Assembly: GCA_009684525.1 (NCBI GenBank)
Contig: WKKR01000001.1
Location: 434,001-498,000 of the forward strand
Source of the DNA: Geobacter sp.
GTDB lineage: Bacteria > Desulfobacterota > Desulfuromonadia > Geobacterales > DSM-12255
Reading direction: 5' to 3'
DNA length: 64,000 bases
A program made the translations under genes and the position numbers. Below, in pieces: positions 35,519 to 44,931 of the stretch. The notes under the pieces were generated by a model that saw only the letters and a list, made by a program, of their open reading frames with translations, was not told the origin of the DNA and did no database searches. Each line of letters starts with the position of its first letter. Within the stretch, counting starts at the first letter, position 1.

Positions 35519-38273
35519 GATTCCCTTCAGGCAGCGAAACGGTCAGTGCGTTCCCCTGGCGACGGAACGGCACACCCTTTTTCCCGGCCGGAGAACATCT
35601 GTCGGCATTGGCAAGGGTGAGGGAGAATGGCGTATGGCTGCTTAACTTCATGCGCAGATCTTTGCCCTTTGTCCCGAAACGGATCAGGTGACCGCCAAGG
35701 GTGGACAGATAGGGAGATACAGGCTTCTTTGTCGCAACGACAATGTGTGCCTCGCCCCCGGGGCCGATATGCAGGTACCTGCTGTCGTTCAAATCTGCAA
35801 ACCCCGCCACGTTGCGGCTCTGTTTCAGGTCGGGATAGCCAAGTTCCGACGGGATGCGGAACTCGCGCAACGCGCCGCTGTTCCGCACCAGCCAGCCCCC
35901 GGAGAGGTCACGTGCCACCACGGTCCGGTTGAAGTCGAGAACCGTCTCCACGTACTCGGAAACGAAGATATTCAGCCGGTCGCGGGTGAGCGCCCAGTCG
36001 TAGACCGCTTCCAGGGCCTTGAGAGCGGCTGGTTTGGTGGCCGAGTAAAAGTGGTAATAGATATCCATCGGTTTCAGGCGCCGCGGGCTGTCGGTGAGAC
36101 GGAAGGTCTCGATGGCGCGGCGATAGCCGTAAAACGGTCCCTGCCAGAGATTGGTATAGACGTTTTCGTTCTGGTTGGGCGCATAGACCTGGAAAACGCC
36201 GTTGCGGTAGATGCCCAGTGGCGCTACGGCTGTGAGGGAGCGATCGGACTCGTTGATCAGGGTGCTGCCGCCGTTCATGTTTCCCACGCCGGCACGATAG
36301 GTCGCTGCCACGGCCTCGGCGTCCGGGGTGCAGTCGCCGGTCCAGAAAAACAGCCTCGCCTTTTTACCCGTCGGCAGGAGATTGTCGTCGATGAAGCGAA
36401 GCGAACCGGCAATCTCCCGCTCAAGGTCCATGGTGTACCCCGCAATCGGCAGGTTGTGCATGGCCGCCTCTTCCCGGGGTTCGATACGGGTGCGACCAGG
36501 CCAGACAAACGGGTGCGAAAAGGAATGGCTCGCGGCCTCCACCCAGGGAAGCCGGAAGATCTGTCGGGCCTGGCGGACAAGGTCGGCGGCTTTTCCCTTC
36601 GGATAAAGCCCATCCTTCTCCATCATTCCGGTGATCACCGAAACCGTGGTCGGCACCCGGTAGCGCTCCAGGATTCTGGTGCGGAGTTCATCCGCTGCGC
36701 CTTTGCCGCCGGGCCACTCGGCCATGCTGTCGAAGCCGTCGCCATCGACGTGAACCAGCATCAGTCGGGAGCCGTTCTCCGTGGTGGTGTCGGGGACCGG
36801 GAACTGCGGCAGGCGCAGCGCCGTACGGAAAAAGGCAAAAGGGTCGACGACCCAGGAAAACTGCTCACCCAGGGGGATGGCAAGGGCAAAGGGGGTCAGG
36901 GCATACCCGCCCCAGGGGGTGATGGCGGCAAGGTCGGATTCTGCCGGGCCGCGGCTCACCTTGAGCAGCGAGCGTCCTTTGCGGAGACGGAGCTGGACAA
37001 AGGCATCCTGCTGGGGAAGCGGCGGCGACTCGAAACCGATTATCGGATCGCGGGAGACGACCTGCAGGGTCCCGCTTCCCGTAACAGGCTGCCCGCCCGT
37101 CTGCAACCCGAACGGATCAGGCAGATCGGCAAGGGTGAAGCCAAAACTGTCCAGGAATGCCACCGGCACCTGCTCTTTGAACCGTTCCAGCACCCAGCTG
37201 CGAAGTTCGAGCTGCTCTCCCGGAGCTCCGGAAAGAGGCCAGACAACCACGCCGGCATAGCGGCCTGCCAGGATCCCCTTGGGAAGCGGCTCCCGCAGAT
37301 TGTGCAGCTCCAGCCGATAGCCGAGATGATTGAGCGGCATCTGGGCAAATCGGTGCAGCCGGGTATAGGCCATATCTCCTTCAAGCCCGTCGTAGATACC
37401 GAGAATGCTCCGCGGCACAACCTCCACCGCTCCGACCCCCAGGCTGGAAAGATCGCTGTCAGCCACCCAGGGGATATAGCCCAGTTCGCTCAGCTTCGCT
37501 GCAGTCTCCCTGGCAAGTTCACGCTTGTCAGGCGGCACATAGTCGATGGCGATCACCGGGACCCCGGCTTTTTGGATGTGCGCCAGCTGCCCCTTGAGCC
37601 ACTCCCTGTCCTCTTCCGACACTGCGCCATAGGTGCCGCTGACCGGATCAAAGCGCTGGAACAGCGACTCGGCTGCCACCGCCATCACCTCTCCCCTGAC
37701 CCGGTCGAAGATCTCGAAACCGCGGTTGAGGATAAGCTTGGCTCCGGGAAAACGCTTCCTGATGGCGTAGATCGTCGCTGCAAGCCCATCCTCCATCCGT
37801 TGCCGCTCTTCAATGCCTCCCGCGGCCCGCTGGTAGGAATCCAGGGTGTCGAGGAAGAAGCCGCGGTACCCCTTCTCCCAGAGAGGCGCCATGACCTGCT
37901 CCAGCAGATAGGAACGCCAGGCAGGGTTGGCAGGGTCGAGGATAGAGGTTCCCCAGGCGTCGTTGCGGCCGATGATCCACCCCTTCTCCAGACCGGCGGC
38001 GTAACTCCGCTTCGGGTCGAGTTCGCCGATGCTGACATAGGCGAACAGCTCGCTCCTGCCCTCGCCATAGACTGCTGGCGACAGGCCGGCATCGGGTTCG
38101 ACCACCACCAGATCAAATGCCTTGAGTTCGTCAACCGGGGGGGATTCAGCATAGAAGAAAGCGATGGAAAAGTCTGCGGCATGAGCCGGCGCCGCGGCAC
38201 AGACCATTGCGAGGCCACACAGGAGGAAGAACAGGATGTGTCTCACGGCACCTATACGTGAATCGTGCATCAT
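35493..38273 (-). CDS. pelA: Pel polysaccharide deacetylase/hydrolase PelA
   Basis: A periplasmic protein of about 926 residues. Behind a signal peptide ending APAHA comes a GH114/TIM-barrel hydrolase domain (FAYVSIGELDPKRSY, YRGFFLDTLDSYQ), a middle Rossmann-like domain, and a CE4-like deacetylase with metal motifs HVDGDGF (near residue 508) and SHSFSHPF (near 584). A beta-rich C-terminus follows. PelA partly deacetylates Pel and can cleave it. The start is uncertain: ATG 38273 gives a well-formed signal peptide but has a weak ribosome site; ATG 38309 and GTG 38354 in frame are alternatives. It is the first gene of the pel operon. Confidence 0.92.
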   Translation of the reverse strand: MMHDSRIGAVRHILFFLLCGLAMVCAAAPAHAADFSIAFFYAESPPVDELKAFDLVVVEPDAGLSPAVYGEGRSELFAYVSIGELDPKRSYAAGLEKGWIIGRNDAWGTSILDPANPAWRSYLLEQVMAPLWEKGYRGFFLDTLDSYQRAAGGIEERQRMEDGLAATIYAIRKRFPGAKLILNRGFEIFDRVRGEVMAVAAESLFQRFDPVSGTYGAVSEEDREWLKGQLAHIQKAGVPVIAIDYVPPDKRELARETAAKLSELGYIPWVADSDLSSLGVGAVEVVPRSILGIYDGLEGDMAYTRLHRFAQMPLNHLGYRLELHNLREPLPKGILAGRYAGVVVWPLSGAPGEQLELRSWVLERFKEQVPVAFLDSFGFTLADLPDPFGLQTGGQPVTGSGTLQVVSRDPIIGFESPPLPQQDAFVQLRLRKGRSLLKVSRGPAESDLAAITPWGGYALTPFALAIPLGEQFSWVVDPFAFFRTALRLPQFPVPDTTTENGSRLMLVHVDGDGFDSMAEWPGGKGAADELRTRILERYRVPTTVSVITGMMEKDGLYPKGKAADLVRQARQIFRLPWVEAASHSFSHPFVWPGRTRIEPREEAAMHNLPIAGYTMDLEREIAGSLRFIDDNLLPTGKKARLFFWTGDCTPDAEAVAATYRAGVGNMNGGSTLINESDRSLTAVAPLGIYRNGVFQVYAPNQNENVYTNLWQGPFYGYRRAIETFRLTDSPRRLKPMDIYYHFYSATKPAALKALEAVYDWALTRDRLNIFVSEYVETVLDFNRTVVARDLSGGWLVRNSGALREFRIPSELGYPDLKQSRNVAGFADLNDSRYLHIGPGGEAHIVVATKKPVSPYLSTLGGHLIRFGTKGKDLRMKLSSHTPFSLTLANADRCSPAGKKGVPFRRQGNALTVSLPEGNHELVFTCK

Positions 38274-38387
38274 AGAGGCTAACTTCCGGAAAAGGACGGG
38301 ATTTCTCATTCGGTTACGGTAGAGGTCGGATCTGTCCGGCATGGAGCATGCCACACCAGATTACACCCGGAACATGAAAATGTGCTT

Positions 38388-38416
38388 AGCATACCGTTTG
38401 ACATTCGAATCTGCAA
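38388..38416 (-). promoter_or_regulatory. Sigma-70-type promoter of the pel operon
   Basis: On the minus strand TTGCAG (38416-38411), a 17-base spacer and TATGCT (38393-38388). Transcription would start near 38381, giving an untranslated leader of roughly 110 bases to the preferred pelA start. No c-di-GMP riboswitch is recognisable in the leader. Confidence 0.6.
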
Positions 38417-38480
38417 CTTTTGTTTTACGCCATTTTCATACGTGAATCGATTTCCACGCAGACCAAGGGGGTTACAAAAC

Positions 38481-38509
38481 AAAAAAAAAGAGGAGCCGGC
38501 CGGCCCCCC
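38481..38509 (-). terminator. Rho-independent terminator of the cus operon
   Basis: On the minus strand GGGGGGCC pairs with GGCUCCUC (two wobble pairs) around a four-base loop and is followed by nine T (38489-38481). It lies 39 bases behind the last gene of the efflux operon and in front of the pel promoter. Confidence 0.85.
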
Positions 38510-38548
38510 TTTTTCAGGCATCAAAATTTCCTCGCAGAGGAAATATGA

Positions 38549-38995
38549 TCATTTTACCTCGTACCAGAATTTGGCGGTTCTCACCTTGCCGTCGGTGAGC
38601 TTGAATTTGCTCATGATGCCGTATTTCCCCTTCTTCGCCAGGGTGACATCGGCGCCGAAATGCCCCTGCATGGCCATCAGCTCCTTGGTCTGCTCGCTCT
38701 TGTCCGGTCCCTGCACCTTCAGCATTACCTCACCTCCCGTGATCGGCTTGCCGGTTTTTGCATCCTTGAACATGACCGAGATATGATGGGTCTCCTTCAC
38801 CCCCTTGGGCATCTCCATCCCCATGGCCTTCATGGCATCAGCCATGGTCTGCACCATGAAGGTCGCCTTGACCCCGTTCACCACTTCCTCATGGGCTGCA
38901 GCGCCGTGGCCGCCATGCCCGCCGTGCTCCATGGCAAACGCTGCCGGGGCAGTCAATGCCAGGATTGCCGAAAAGATCAGTACCAGTTTTTTCAT
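38549..38995 (-). CDS. His-rich periplasmic protein of the metal-efflux operon
   Basis: A 148-residue secreted protein. After the signal peptide (MKKLVLIFSAILALTAPAAFA) comes a His/Gly-rich start, MEHGGHGGHGAAAHEE, which looks like a metal-binding tag. A beta-sandwich-like domain follows (HHISVMFKDAKTGKPITGGEVMLKVQGPDK... GKYGIMSKFKLTDGKVRTAKFWYEV) resembling FixH/YtkA-type domains. Methionines are also frequent (MADAMKAMGMEMPKG). It starts 52 bases after cusA in the same operon and precedes the terminator, so it probably buffers or delivers the exported metal ion in the periplasm. The specific metal cannot be read. Confidence 0.75.
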   Translation of the reverse strand: MKKLVLIFSAILALTAPAAFAMEHGGHGGHGAAAHEEVVNGVKATFMVQTMADAMKAMGMEMPKGVKETHHISVMFKDAKTGKPITGGEVMLKVQGPDKSEQTKELMAMQGHFGADVTLAKKGKYGIMSKFKLTDGKVRTAKFWYEVK

Positions 38996-39047
38996 CGCTT
39001 TTCTCCTTTGTGTATGTTGTGAATGCTCGCATATTGCGAGTAACTGC

Positions 39048-42000
39048 CTAGTGTTTCATCCCTGAATAGTGGAGCCTCCCCTTCCTCAGGTCCCGCTTTT
39101 TCATGAGTACAAAGATCACCGGCGTCATGATCAAAACATGGATGGCAGAGGAGATCATGCCGCCGATCATTGGCGCGGCGATCGGCTTCATGACATCGGC
39201 GCCGGTGCCGGTCGACCACATGATCGGCACCAGGCCAAGAAGCGCCACGGCCACGGTCATCAGCTTGGGACGCAGCCGGAGCACCGCCCCCTCGAAGGTG
39301 GCGTCGTAGATATCCTGCTCCGTCACCGGCCCTTTCTGCAACCGCTTATCCAGTGCCTCGTGCAGGTAGATCACCATCACCACCCCGGTCTCCACCGCCA
39401 CCCCGTAGAGGGCGATGAAGCCGACCCAGACCGCCACCGACAGGTTGTAGCCGAGCGCCGCTACCAGGTAGACCCCCCCTACCAGGGCAAAGGGGACCGA
39501 CAGCATTACCATGGACGCCTCAAGGGCCGAGTGGAAGGTGAAATAGAGCAGGATGAAGATGATCAGCATCCCGGCAGGGACCAGGTACTGCAGCCGCTGC
39601 TTGGCGCGGATCTGGTTCTCCCACTGGCCCGACCAGGCGACATAGTAGCCCGGCGGGAGCTTCAGCTGCTTTTCCAGTACCTGTTTCGCCTCGGTGACAA
39701 AGCCCCCCATGTCGCGGCCCCGCACGTTGAGGAAGACAATGGAGCGGAGCAGCCCCCCCTCGCTGTTGATCTCCGGGGCGCCGGTGGAGACCTTGATCCT
39801 GGTCACCAGGGAGAGCGGCACCTGGGTCTCGCCGTTCATGCCGGAGACCAGGATCCGCTGCATGGAGGGGATGCTGTCGCGGTATTCCCGCAGGTAGCGA
39901 ACCCGGATCGGGAAACGGTTGCGCCCTTCCACCGTGGTGGAGAGGGTCTCGCCCCCCAGCGCAGTCTCGATGATGTCCTGGATATCGCCAACCTTGACGT
40001 TGTAGCGCGCCGCAGCCTCCCGGTCGATGTCGATGTCGATGTAGTTGCCGCCGGTGACCCGTTCGGCAACCACGTCGGCCGAGCCGGGCACGGTCTTGAG
40101 GATACCTTCCGCCGCGACGGCCAGGTCCTTCAAGACGTTCAGGTCATTGCCGAAGATCTTCACCCCCAGGTCGGTGCGTACCCCGGTGGAGAGCATGTTG
40201 ATCCGGTTGATGATCGGCTGGGTCCAGCCGTTGCGCACCCCGATCTGCTGCAGTTTGGCATCCAGCTCGGCAACAATGTCAGCCTTGGTGAGCCCTTTTC
40301 GCCACGCCTCCTTCGGCTTGAGGATGATGATGCTCTCGAACATGGAGACCGGCGCCGGATCGGTGGAGGTCTCTGCCCGCCCCACCTTGCCCAGCACATG
40401 CTCCACCTCGGGCACCTCCTTGATGATCCGGTCCTGGACCTGGATCAGCCGCTTGGCCTCGGTGATGGAGATATTGGGGAGGGTGACCGGCATGTAGAGC
40501 AGCGACCCCTCGTCCAGGGGGGGCATGAACTCGGAGCCGAGGTGCATGAAGAGCGGCACGGCCAGGGCCAGGGCAGCGATATTCAGGGCGATGGTGGTCT
40601 TTTTCCATTTCAGCACCCAGCGGATTATGGGTGAATAGATCCTGATGAAGAAGAGGGATACCGGGTTGGCACTCTCCGGCGGCATCTTCCCCCGCATGAA
40701 AAAGAACATCAGCACCGGCACCAGGGTGATGGCGATGATCGCCGAGCCGACCATTGAGAAGGTCTTGGTGAAGGCGAGCGGGTGAAACAGTTTCCCCTCC
40801 TGCCCTTCCAGCAGGAAGACCGGCACGAAGGAGAGGACGATGATGGCGAGCGAGAAGAAGATCGCCCTCCCCACCTGTTTGGCCGAGGCAATGACCGTCT
40901 CCAGCCGCTTTTCCGCCCGTTCCTCCGGCGGCAGCTCGGAAAGGTGGCGGTAGCAGTTCTCAACCATGATTACCCCGGCATCCACCAGCACACCGATGGC
41001 GATGGCGATCCCCCCCAGGGACATGATGTTGGAGGTGACCCCCATCAGCTTCATGGTGATGAAGGCGATCAGCACCGAGATGGGCAGGGTCAGGACGATC
41101 ACCAGCGAGCTCTGGAAGTGGAGCAGGAAGGCGAGGATCACCAGGGAGACCACCACAGATTCCTCGGCCAGGGCATGCTTCAGGGTGTCTATGGCCCGGC
41201 TGATCAGATCGGAGCGGTCGTAGGAGACATTGATCTTCACCCCCGGCGGCAGCCCCTTTTGCAGTGCCGCGATCTTCTCCTTGACCCGGTCGATCACGTC
41301 CTTGGCATTTTCGCCGTAGCGCATGACCACGATGCCGCCGACCGCCTCACCTTGGCCGTTCATGTCCAGCATCCCGCGCCGGATAGCGCCTCCCAGCTGC
41401 ACCGTACCCAGATTCCTGACAGAGACCGGGGTGCCGCGCATGTCGGCCCCGACCACGATATCCTCCAGGTCGGCCAGCGACTTCACGTATCCTTGGCCGC
41501 GGATCAGGTACTCGGCATCGGACTGTTCCAGGAGCCGCCCCCCCACGTCCTTGTTGGAGCGCCCCACCGCCTCCATCACCTGGCCGACCGAGATCTTGTA
41601 AGCAAGCAGCTTGTTGGGGTCGAGATCGATCTGGTATTCGCGGACAAACCCGCCGATGGAGGCGACCTCGGCCACCCCGGGAACGGTGTTCAACTGGTAG
41701 CGGACAAACCAGTCCTGTAGGGTGCGCAGTTGCTCCAGGTCGTACCCCGGCCCGTCGATGGTGTACCAGAAGACGTGGCCGACACCGGTGCCGTCCGGTC
41801 CCAGGGTGGGCCGGACGCTGGGGGGGAGGAGCGAAGCAGCGTAGTTGAGCCGCTCAAGGACACGGGTCCTGGCCCAGTAGATGTCTGCCTTGTCCTCGAA
41901 GATCACGTAGATCATGGAGAAGCCGAAGGCCGACGAGGCGCGCACCGCCTTGACCATGGGGAGCCCCTGCAGGTTGACCGCCAGGGGATAGGTCACCTGG

Positions 42001-42188
42001 TCCTCCACCACCTGGGGAGAGCGTCCCGGATACTCGGTGAAGACGATGACCTGGTTGTCCGACAGGTCGGGGATGGCGTCCACCGGAGTCCGGTAGACAG
42101 CCCAGATCCCCCATGCCACTACCAGCGCATAGAGCATCAGGACGATCACCCGGTTGCGGGCGGAATATTCGATGATTTTTTCGATCAC
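39048..42188 (-). CDS. cusA: CusA/CzcA-type heavy-metal RND efflux pump
   Basis: A 1046-residue inner-membrane proton-driven pump with the 12-helix RND topology and two large periplasmic loops. Family motifs include TPVDAIPDLSDNQVIVFTEYPG at the N-terminus, DAGVIMVENCYRHL in helix 4 and YGVAVETGVVMVIYLHEA in helix 10, the proton-relay region. The helix-4 DAGV..EN pattern matches the Cu/Ag (HME4) branch better than CzcA, but the substrate is not certain. I start at GTG 42188, with AGAGGAT eight bases upstream; the family start xIEKIIEYSARNR supports it. CusB and CusC partners are encoded just upstream. Confidence 0.93.
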   Translation of the reverse strand: MIEKIIEYSARNRVIVLMLYALVVAWGIWAVYRTPVDAIPDLSDNQVIVFTEYPGRSPQVVEDQVTYPLAVNLQGLPMVKAVRASSAFGFSMIYVIFEDKADIYWARTRVLERLNYAASLLPPSVRPTLGPDGTGVGHVFWYTIDGPGYDLEQLRTLQDWFVRYQLNTVPGVAEVASIGGFVREYQIDLDPNKLLAYKISVGQVMEAVGRSNKDVGGRLLEQSDAEYLIRGQGYVKSLADLEDIVVGADMRGTPVSVRNLGTVQLGGAIRRGMLDMNGQGEAVGGIVVMRYGENAKDVIDRVKEKIAALQKGLPPGVKINVSYDRSDLISRAIDTLKHALAEESVVVSLVILAFLLHFQSSLVIVLTLPISVLIAFITMKLMGVTSNIMSLGGIAIAIGVLVDAGVIMVENCYRHLSELPPEERAEKRLETVIASAKQVGRAIFFSLAIIVLSFVPVFLLEGQEGKLFHPLAFTKTFSMVGSAIIAITLVPVLMFFFMRGKMPPESANPVSLFFIRIYSPIIRWVLKWKKTTIALNIAALALAVPLFMHLGSEFMPPLDEGSLLYMPVTLPNISITEAKRLIQVQDRIIKEVPEVEHVLGKVGRAETSTDPAPVSMFESIIILKPKEAWRKGLTKADIVAELDAKLQQIGVRNGWTQPIINRINMLSTGVRTDLGVKIFGNDLNVLKDLAVAAEGILKTVPGSADVVAERVTGGNYIDIDIDREAAARYNVKVGDIQDIIETALGGETLSTTVEGRNRFPIRVRYLREYRDSIPSMQRILVSGMNGETQVPLSLVTRIKVSTGAPEINSEGGLLRSIVFLNVRGRDMGGFVTEAKQVLEKQLKLPPGYYVAWSGQWENQIRAKQRLQYLVPAGMLIIFILLYFTFHSALEASMVMLSVPFALVGGVYLVAALGYNLSVAVWVGFIALYGVAVETGVVMVIYLHEALDKRLQKGPVTEQDIYDATFEGAVLRLRPKLMTVAVALLGLVPIMWSTGTGADVMKPIAAPMIGGMISSAIHVLIMTPVIFVLMKKRDLRKGRLHYSGMKH

Positions 42189-42236
42189 AAAGAGATCCTC
42201 TTGCGGCAATGGTTACGGTTCAGGCCGCTGTTCCCG

Positions 42237-43607
42237 TTACATCTTCATATCGCCCATATCCAGGCCGCCCTTTGGCGCTGCCGGTTTCTGCCTTGTATCT
42301 GTCCCCGGCTCCAGCGGTGTCGACGGCGCGGCATGGCCGGCATGTTCCGCTTTGTTGCCGCCGGAGAGCTGGGCCTCGGAATCGATCAGGTAACCGCCGC
42401 TGGCCGCCACTACATCCCCCCTGAAAAGGCCTTTGAGGATCTGGACCTTGTCGCCGGCCCGCTGGCCGATCTCCACGTCGCGGGGGGCAAAGAGCCCCGG
42501 CTTGACCCGGACCCAGACCACTTGGCGCTTGCCGGTATCGATAAGGGCTGACACCGGCACCGTCAATGTCTCGCCGAGCGGCACCCTGATCCGGGCGTTG
42601 ACGAACATGTCGGGCTTGAGGATGAGGCCAGGATTTGCCAGCTCGACCCGTACCTTGACGGTCCTGGTCTTGGGGTCGAGGAACGGGTTGACGAGCGCCA
42701 CCCGCCCGGAAAAGGTGCGTCCGGGATAGGACTGGGCGGTGATTTCTGCCCGCTGCCCCACCTTCACCAGGGCCAGGTCGCTCTCGAAGATGTCCAGATC
42801 CACCCAGATACGGGAGAGGTCGGCCACGTTGAACAGGGGGTCGCCCAGGTTGACGTACTGCCCCTGCTGCACCAGTTTCTCGATCACCACTCCGGAGATG
42901 GGAGTATAGATGGCAAGCCGGATGGTGGCCTCACCCGACCGTTCCAGGTCGGCGATCTGTGCATCCTTCACCCCCATCAGCTTCAGCCGCTGCCGGGCCG
43001 AGGCAACCAGCCCCTCTCCACCCTGGGAGATGGCCGCGATGGACGAATCCTTAAGCTGCTCGCGGCTTTTGAGCGCCAGCAGATACTCCTGTTGGGCCGC
43101 AACCAGCTCGGGCGAATAGACCTCGGCCACCGGCCGCCCCCTGCTCACGGTTTCCCCCACGGCATCTACATACAGGCGGTCCAGCCGGCCCGCCACCCAG
43201 GCGGTCACCTTTGCCTGTCGCGACTGGTCGTACTGAACGATGCCGACCGCCTGGATCTCTCTGGTAAGCGGCTCCCGGTTCACCTTCACGGTTGCCACGT
43301 TGGCGATCACCTGCTGGGTGGGGGAGAGTGCGATCTCTCCCAGCCTGGCCCGTTCCTCGGGCGTCCCTTCAGCCCCCTCCACCTTCTTAACCAGATCCAT
43401 CCCGCAGATGGGACAGGTGCCGGGCTGATCCTTGATGATGAACGGGTGCATGGGGCAGGTGTACTGCACCTTTCCCTGTGCCGCTGTGCCGCTCTTTTCC
43501 GCGGCATGGTCGTGCCCGGCATGGCGGAAATAGTAGTATGCCCCCCCGGCAACGGCAACGAGGGCGATCAGGGCTACGAGGATGGTAATCTTTCTGGAGA
43601 GGCTCAT
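42237..43607 (-). CDS. cusB: CusB-type periplasmic adaptor with heavy-metal-binding domain
   Basis: A 456-residue membrane-fusion protein. A signal-anchor (about 8-26) is followed by a heavy-metal-binding (YHS-like) domain YTCPMHPFIIKDQPGTCPICGMDL with CPMHP and CPICGM (about residues 49-73). The hairpin/lipoyl/beta-barrel core follows (AWVAGRLDRLYVDAVGETVSRGRPVAEVYSPELVAAQQEYL). The C-terminus is His/Met-rich (KAEHAGHAA...GGLDMGDMKM). It bridges the CusA pump to the CusC channel and hands over the metal. It lies 48 bases before cusA. Confidence 0.93.
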   Translation of the reverse strand: MSLSRKITILVALIALVAVAGGAYYYFRHAGHDHAAEKSGTAAQGKVQYTCPMHPFIIKDQPGTCPICGMDLVKKVEGAEGTPEERARLGEIALSPTQQVIANVATVKVNREPLTREIQAVGIVQYDQSRQAKVTAWVAGRLDRLYVDAVGETVSRGRPVAEVYSPELVAAQQEYLLALKSREQLKDSSIAAISQGGEGLVASARQRLKLMGVKDAQIADLERSGEATIRLAIYTPISGVVIEKLVQQGQYVNLGDPLFNVADLSRIWVDLDIFESDLALVKVGQRAEITAQSYPGRTFSGRVALVNPFLDPKTRTVKVRVELANPGLILKPDMFVNARIRVPLGETLTVPVSALIDTGKRQVVWVRVKPGLFAPRDVEIGQRAGDKVQILKGLFRGDVVAASGGYLIDSEAQLSGGNKAEHAGHAAPSTPLEPGTDTRQKPAAPKGGLDMGDMKM

Positions 43608-43637
43608 GTGACGCTCCGTTTCGTCTCTTTCATTGCA

Positions 43638-44921
43638 TCAGTGCAGCTCGGTGCCGACCAGCGCTTCGAGCTGGGCCCGGCGCATCTGGTAGTCGGCCAG
43701 CGAGTCGTAATACTCTCGTTCGTAATTGAACAGCGTGATCCGGCTTTCCATCAGGGTGAGCAGGTCCACCTTCCCCACCCGGTAGGCAATGGTGGACGAT
43801 TCCAGTGACTGCTGCGCCTGGGGGATGATGCCGGTCTTGTAGAGGTCGATCAGCTGGCGGCGGCGATCAAGCTGGGCCAGCAGGTCGACGATGCCGCTGT
43901 TGATGGCATTGCGCACCGCTGCAAGCTCGGCTGTTGCCATGCCGGTCTCGGCGGAGGACTCGGCCAGCATCGCCTCGCGCCGCTCACGGATCACCGGCAG
44001 GTTGAAGGTCACCCCCAGGGAATACATGTTGAGCCCTTCGTCGTTCATGGTCGGGTTGCGCTGCATCAGCTCGAAGGAGAGGTTGACATCGGGATAGAAC
44101 TCCTTCTGCGCCAGCCGGTGCCCGGCCTTCCCCTTCTCGATCAGCGCCTGGGTCTGTCTGAGCTGGGGGCGGTGTTCTTCGGCCGCTGCTTGCAGCTCTT
44201 GCGCGGTCTCTTTCACCGGGGAAACGGCGAAATCGGGGATCGCCCCCACCGGGGTATCGGCGGGCCGGCCCGCCAGGGTATTGAGCACGGCCTGCTGGCT
44301 CGTCCGCTGCTGCCTGAGCGTTATCTGCATCTCCAGCATCTTCGACCGCTCCACCTGGGCGCGGAAGATGTCCTGCTGCACCCCCTGCCCCACACTATAT
44401 TTGGTCTGTGCCAGGGTGATGAAATCGTCCATGATCCGGATGTTGCGGGCAACGATCTCCAAGGCGCGGTCGGTCATGTAGAGCTGGTACCAGGACTCCT
44501 TGACCATCCGGGCCAGTTCGAGCTTGCGCTCCTCCAGCTGCCAGCGGAAGGCTGCGGCCTCGTGGCTGGCGATCTCTTCCCTGAGCGCCCGTTTCCCCCA
44601 GAAAGGGATCTGCTGGGAGATGCCGATCACCTTCTGGGTCATCGGGTCCTTGCTGAAATTCAGGGGGTCGCTCAGGATGCCGTTCTGGATCTTCAGCATC
44701 AGCATCGGGTCATCCAGAGCCCCGGCCTGCCTGATCCTGCCGGCGTACATCTGCCAGCGCGCCTGTGACGACCTGAGTTCCGGGTTGTTGGCAAGGGAGA
44801 ATGCCACCAACTCGTCCAGTCTCTCCGTTGCCGGTGGGAGACGCTCCTCTGCAACGGCCGCAAGCGGCAGGGAAAGAGCCAGCAGGAGCATCCAGATGCA
44901 GCATGTATGAAGCGGTTTCAC
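43638..44921 (-). CDS. CusC/TolC-type outer-membrane efflux channel
   Basis: A 427-residue outer-membrane factor with a signal peptide (ending PLAAVAEE). It shows two repeats of the TolC fold, with ELRSSQARWQMYAGRIRQAG and LRQTQALIEKGKAGHRLAQKEFYPDVNLSFELMQ as the equivalent long-helix entries. It supplies the exit duct of the tripartite pump. It starts 10 bases after the regulator stop and ends 30 bases before cusB. No lipobox is evident, unlike E. coli CusC. Confidence 0.9.
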   Translation of the reverse strand: MKPLHTCCIWMLLLALSLPLAAVAEERLPPATERLDELVAFSLANNPELRSSQARWQMYAGRIRQAGALDDPMLMLKIQNGILSDPLNFSKDPMTQKVIGISQQIPFWGKRALREEIASHEAAAFRWQLEERKLELARMVKESWYQLYMTDRALEIVARNIRIMDDFITLAQTKYSVGQGVQQDIFRAQVERSKMLEMQITLRQQRTSQQAVLNTLAGRPADTPVGAIPDFAVSPVKETAQELQAAAEEHRPQLRQTQALIEKGKAGHRLAQKEFYPDVNLSFELMQRNPTMNDEGLNMYSLGVTFNLPVIRERREAMLAESSAETGMATAELAAVRNAINSGIVDLLAQLDRRRQLIDLYKTGIIPQAQQSLESSTIAYRVGKVDLLTLMESRITLFNYEREYYDSLADYQMRRAQLEALVGTELH

Positions 44922-44931
44922 AATGGCTCTC

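Noticed and set aside
35688-38261. An 857-codon open frame on the plus strand opposite pelA
   Set aside because: It is a shadow caused by GC-rich third positions of pelA; it lacks a ribosome site and shows no protein-like motifs, whereas the minus strand has a signal peptide and PelA catalytic motifs.
38274-38387. Possible c-di-GMP riboswitch in the pel leader
   Set aside because: The GEMM core sequences (for example CGCACAGGGCAAACC and GGGACGCAAAGCC types) are absent, so only a plain promoter is called.
39069-41720. Long plus-strand frames opposite cusA
   Set aside because: Low-complexity shadow composition (runs of Asp/His/Gln) and no start context; the minus strand reads a full RND pump.
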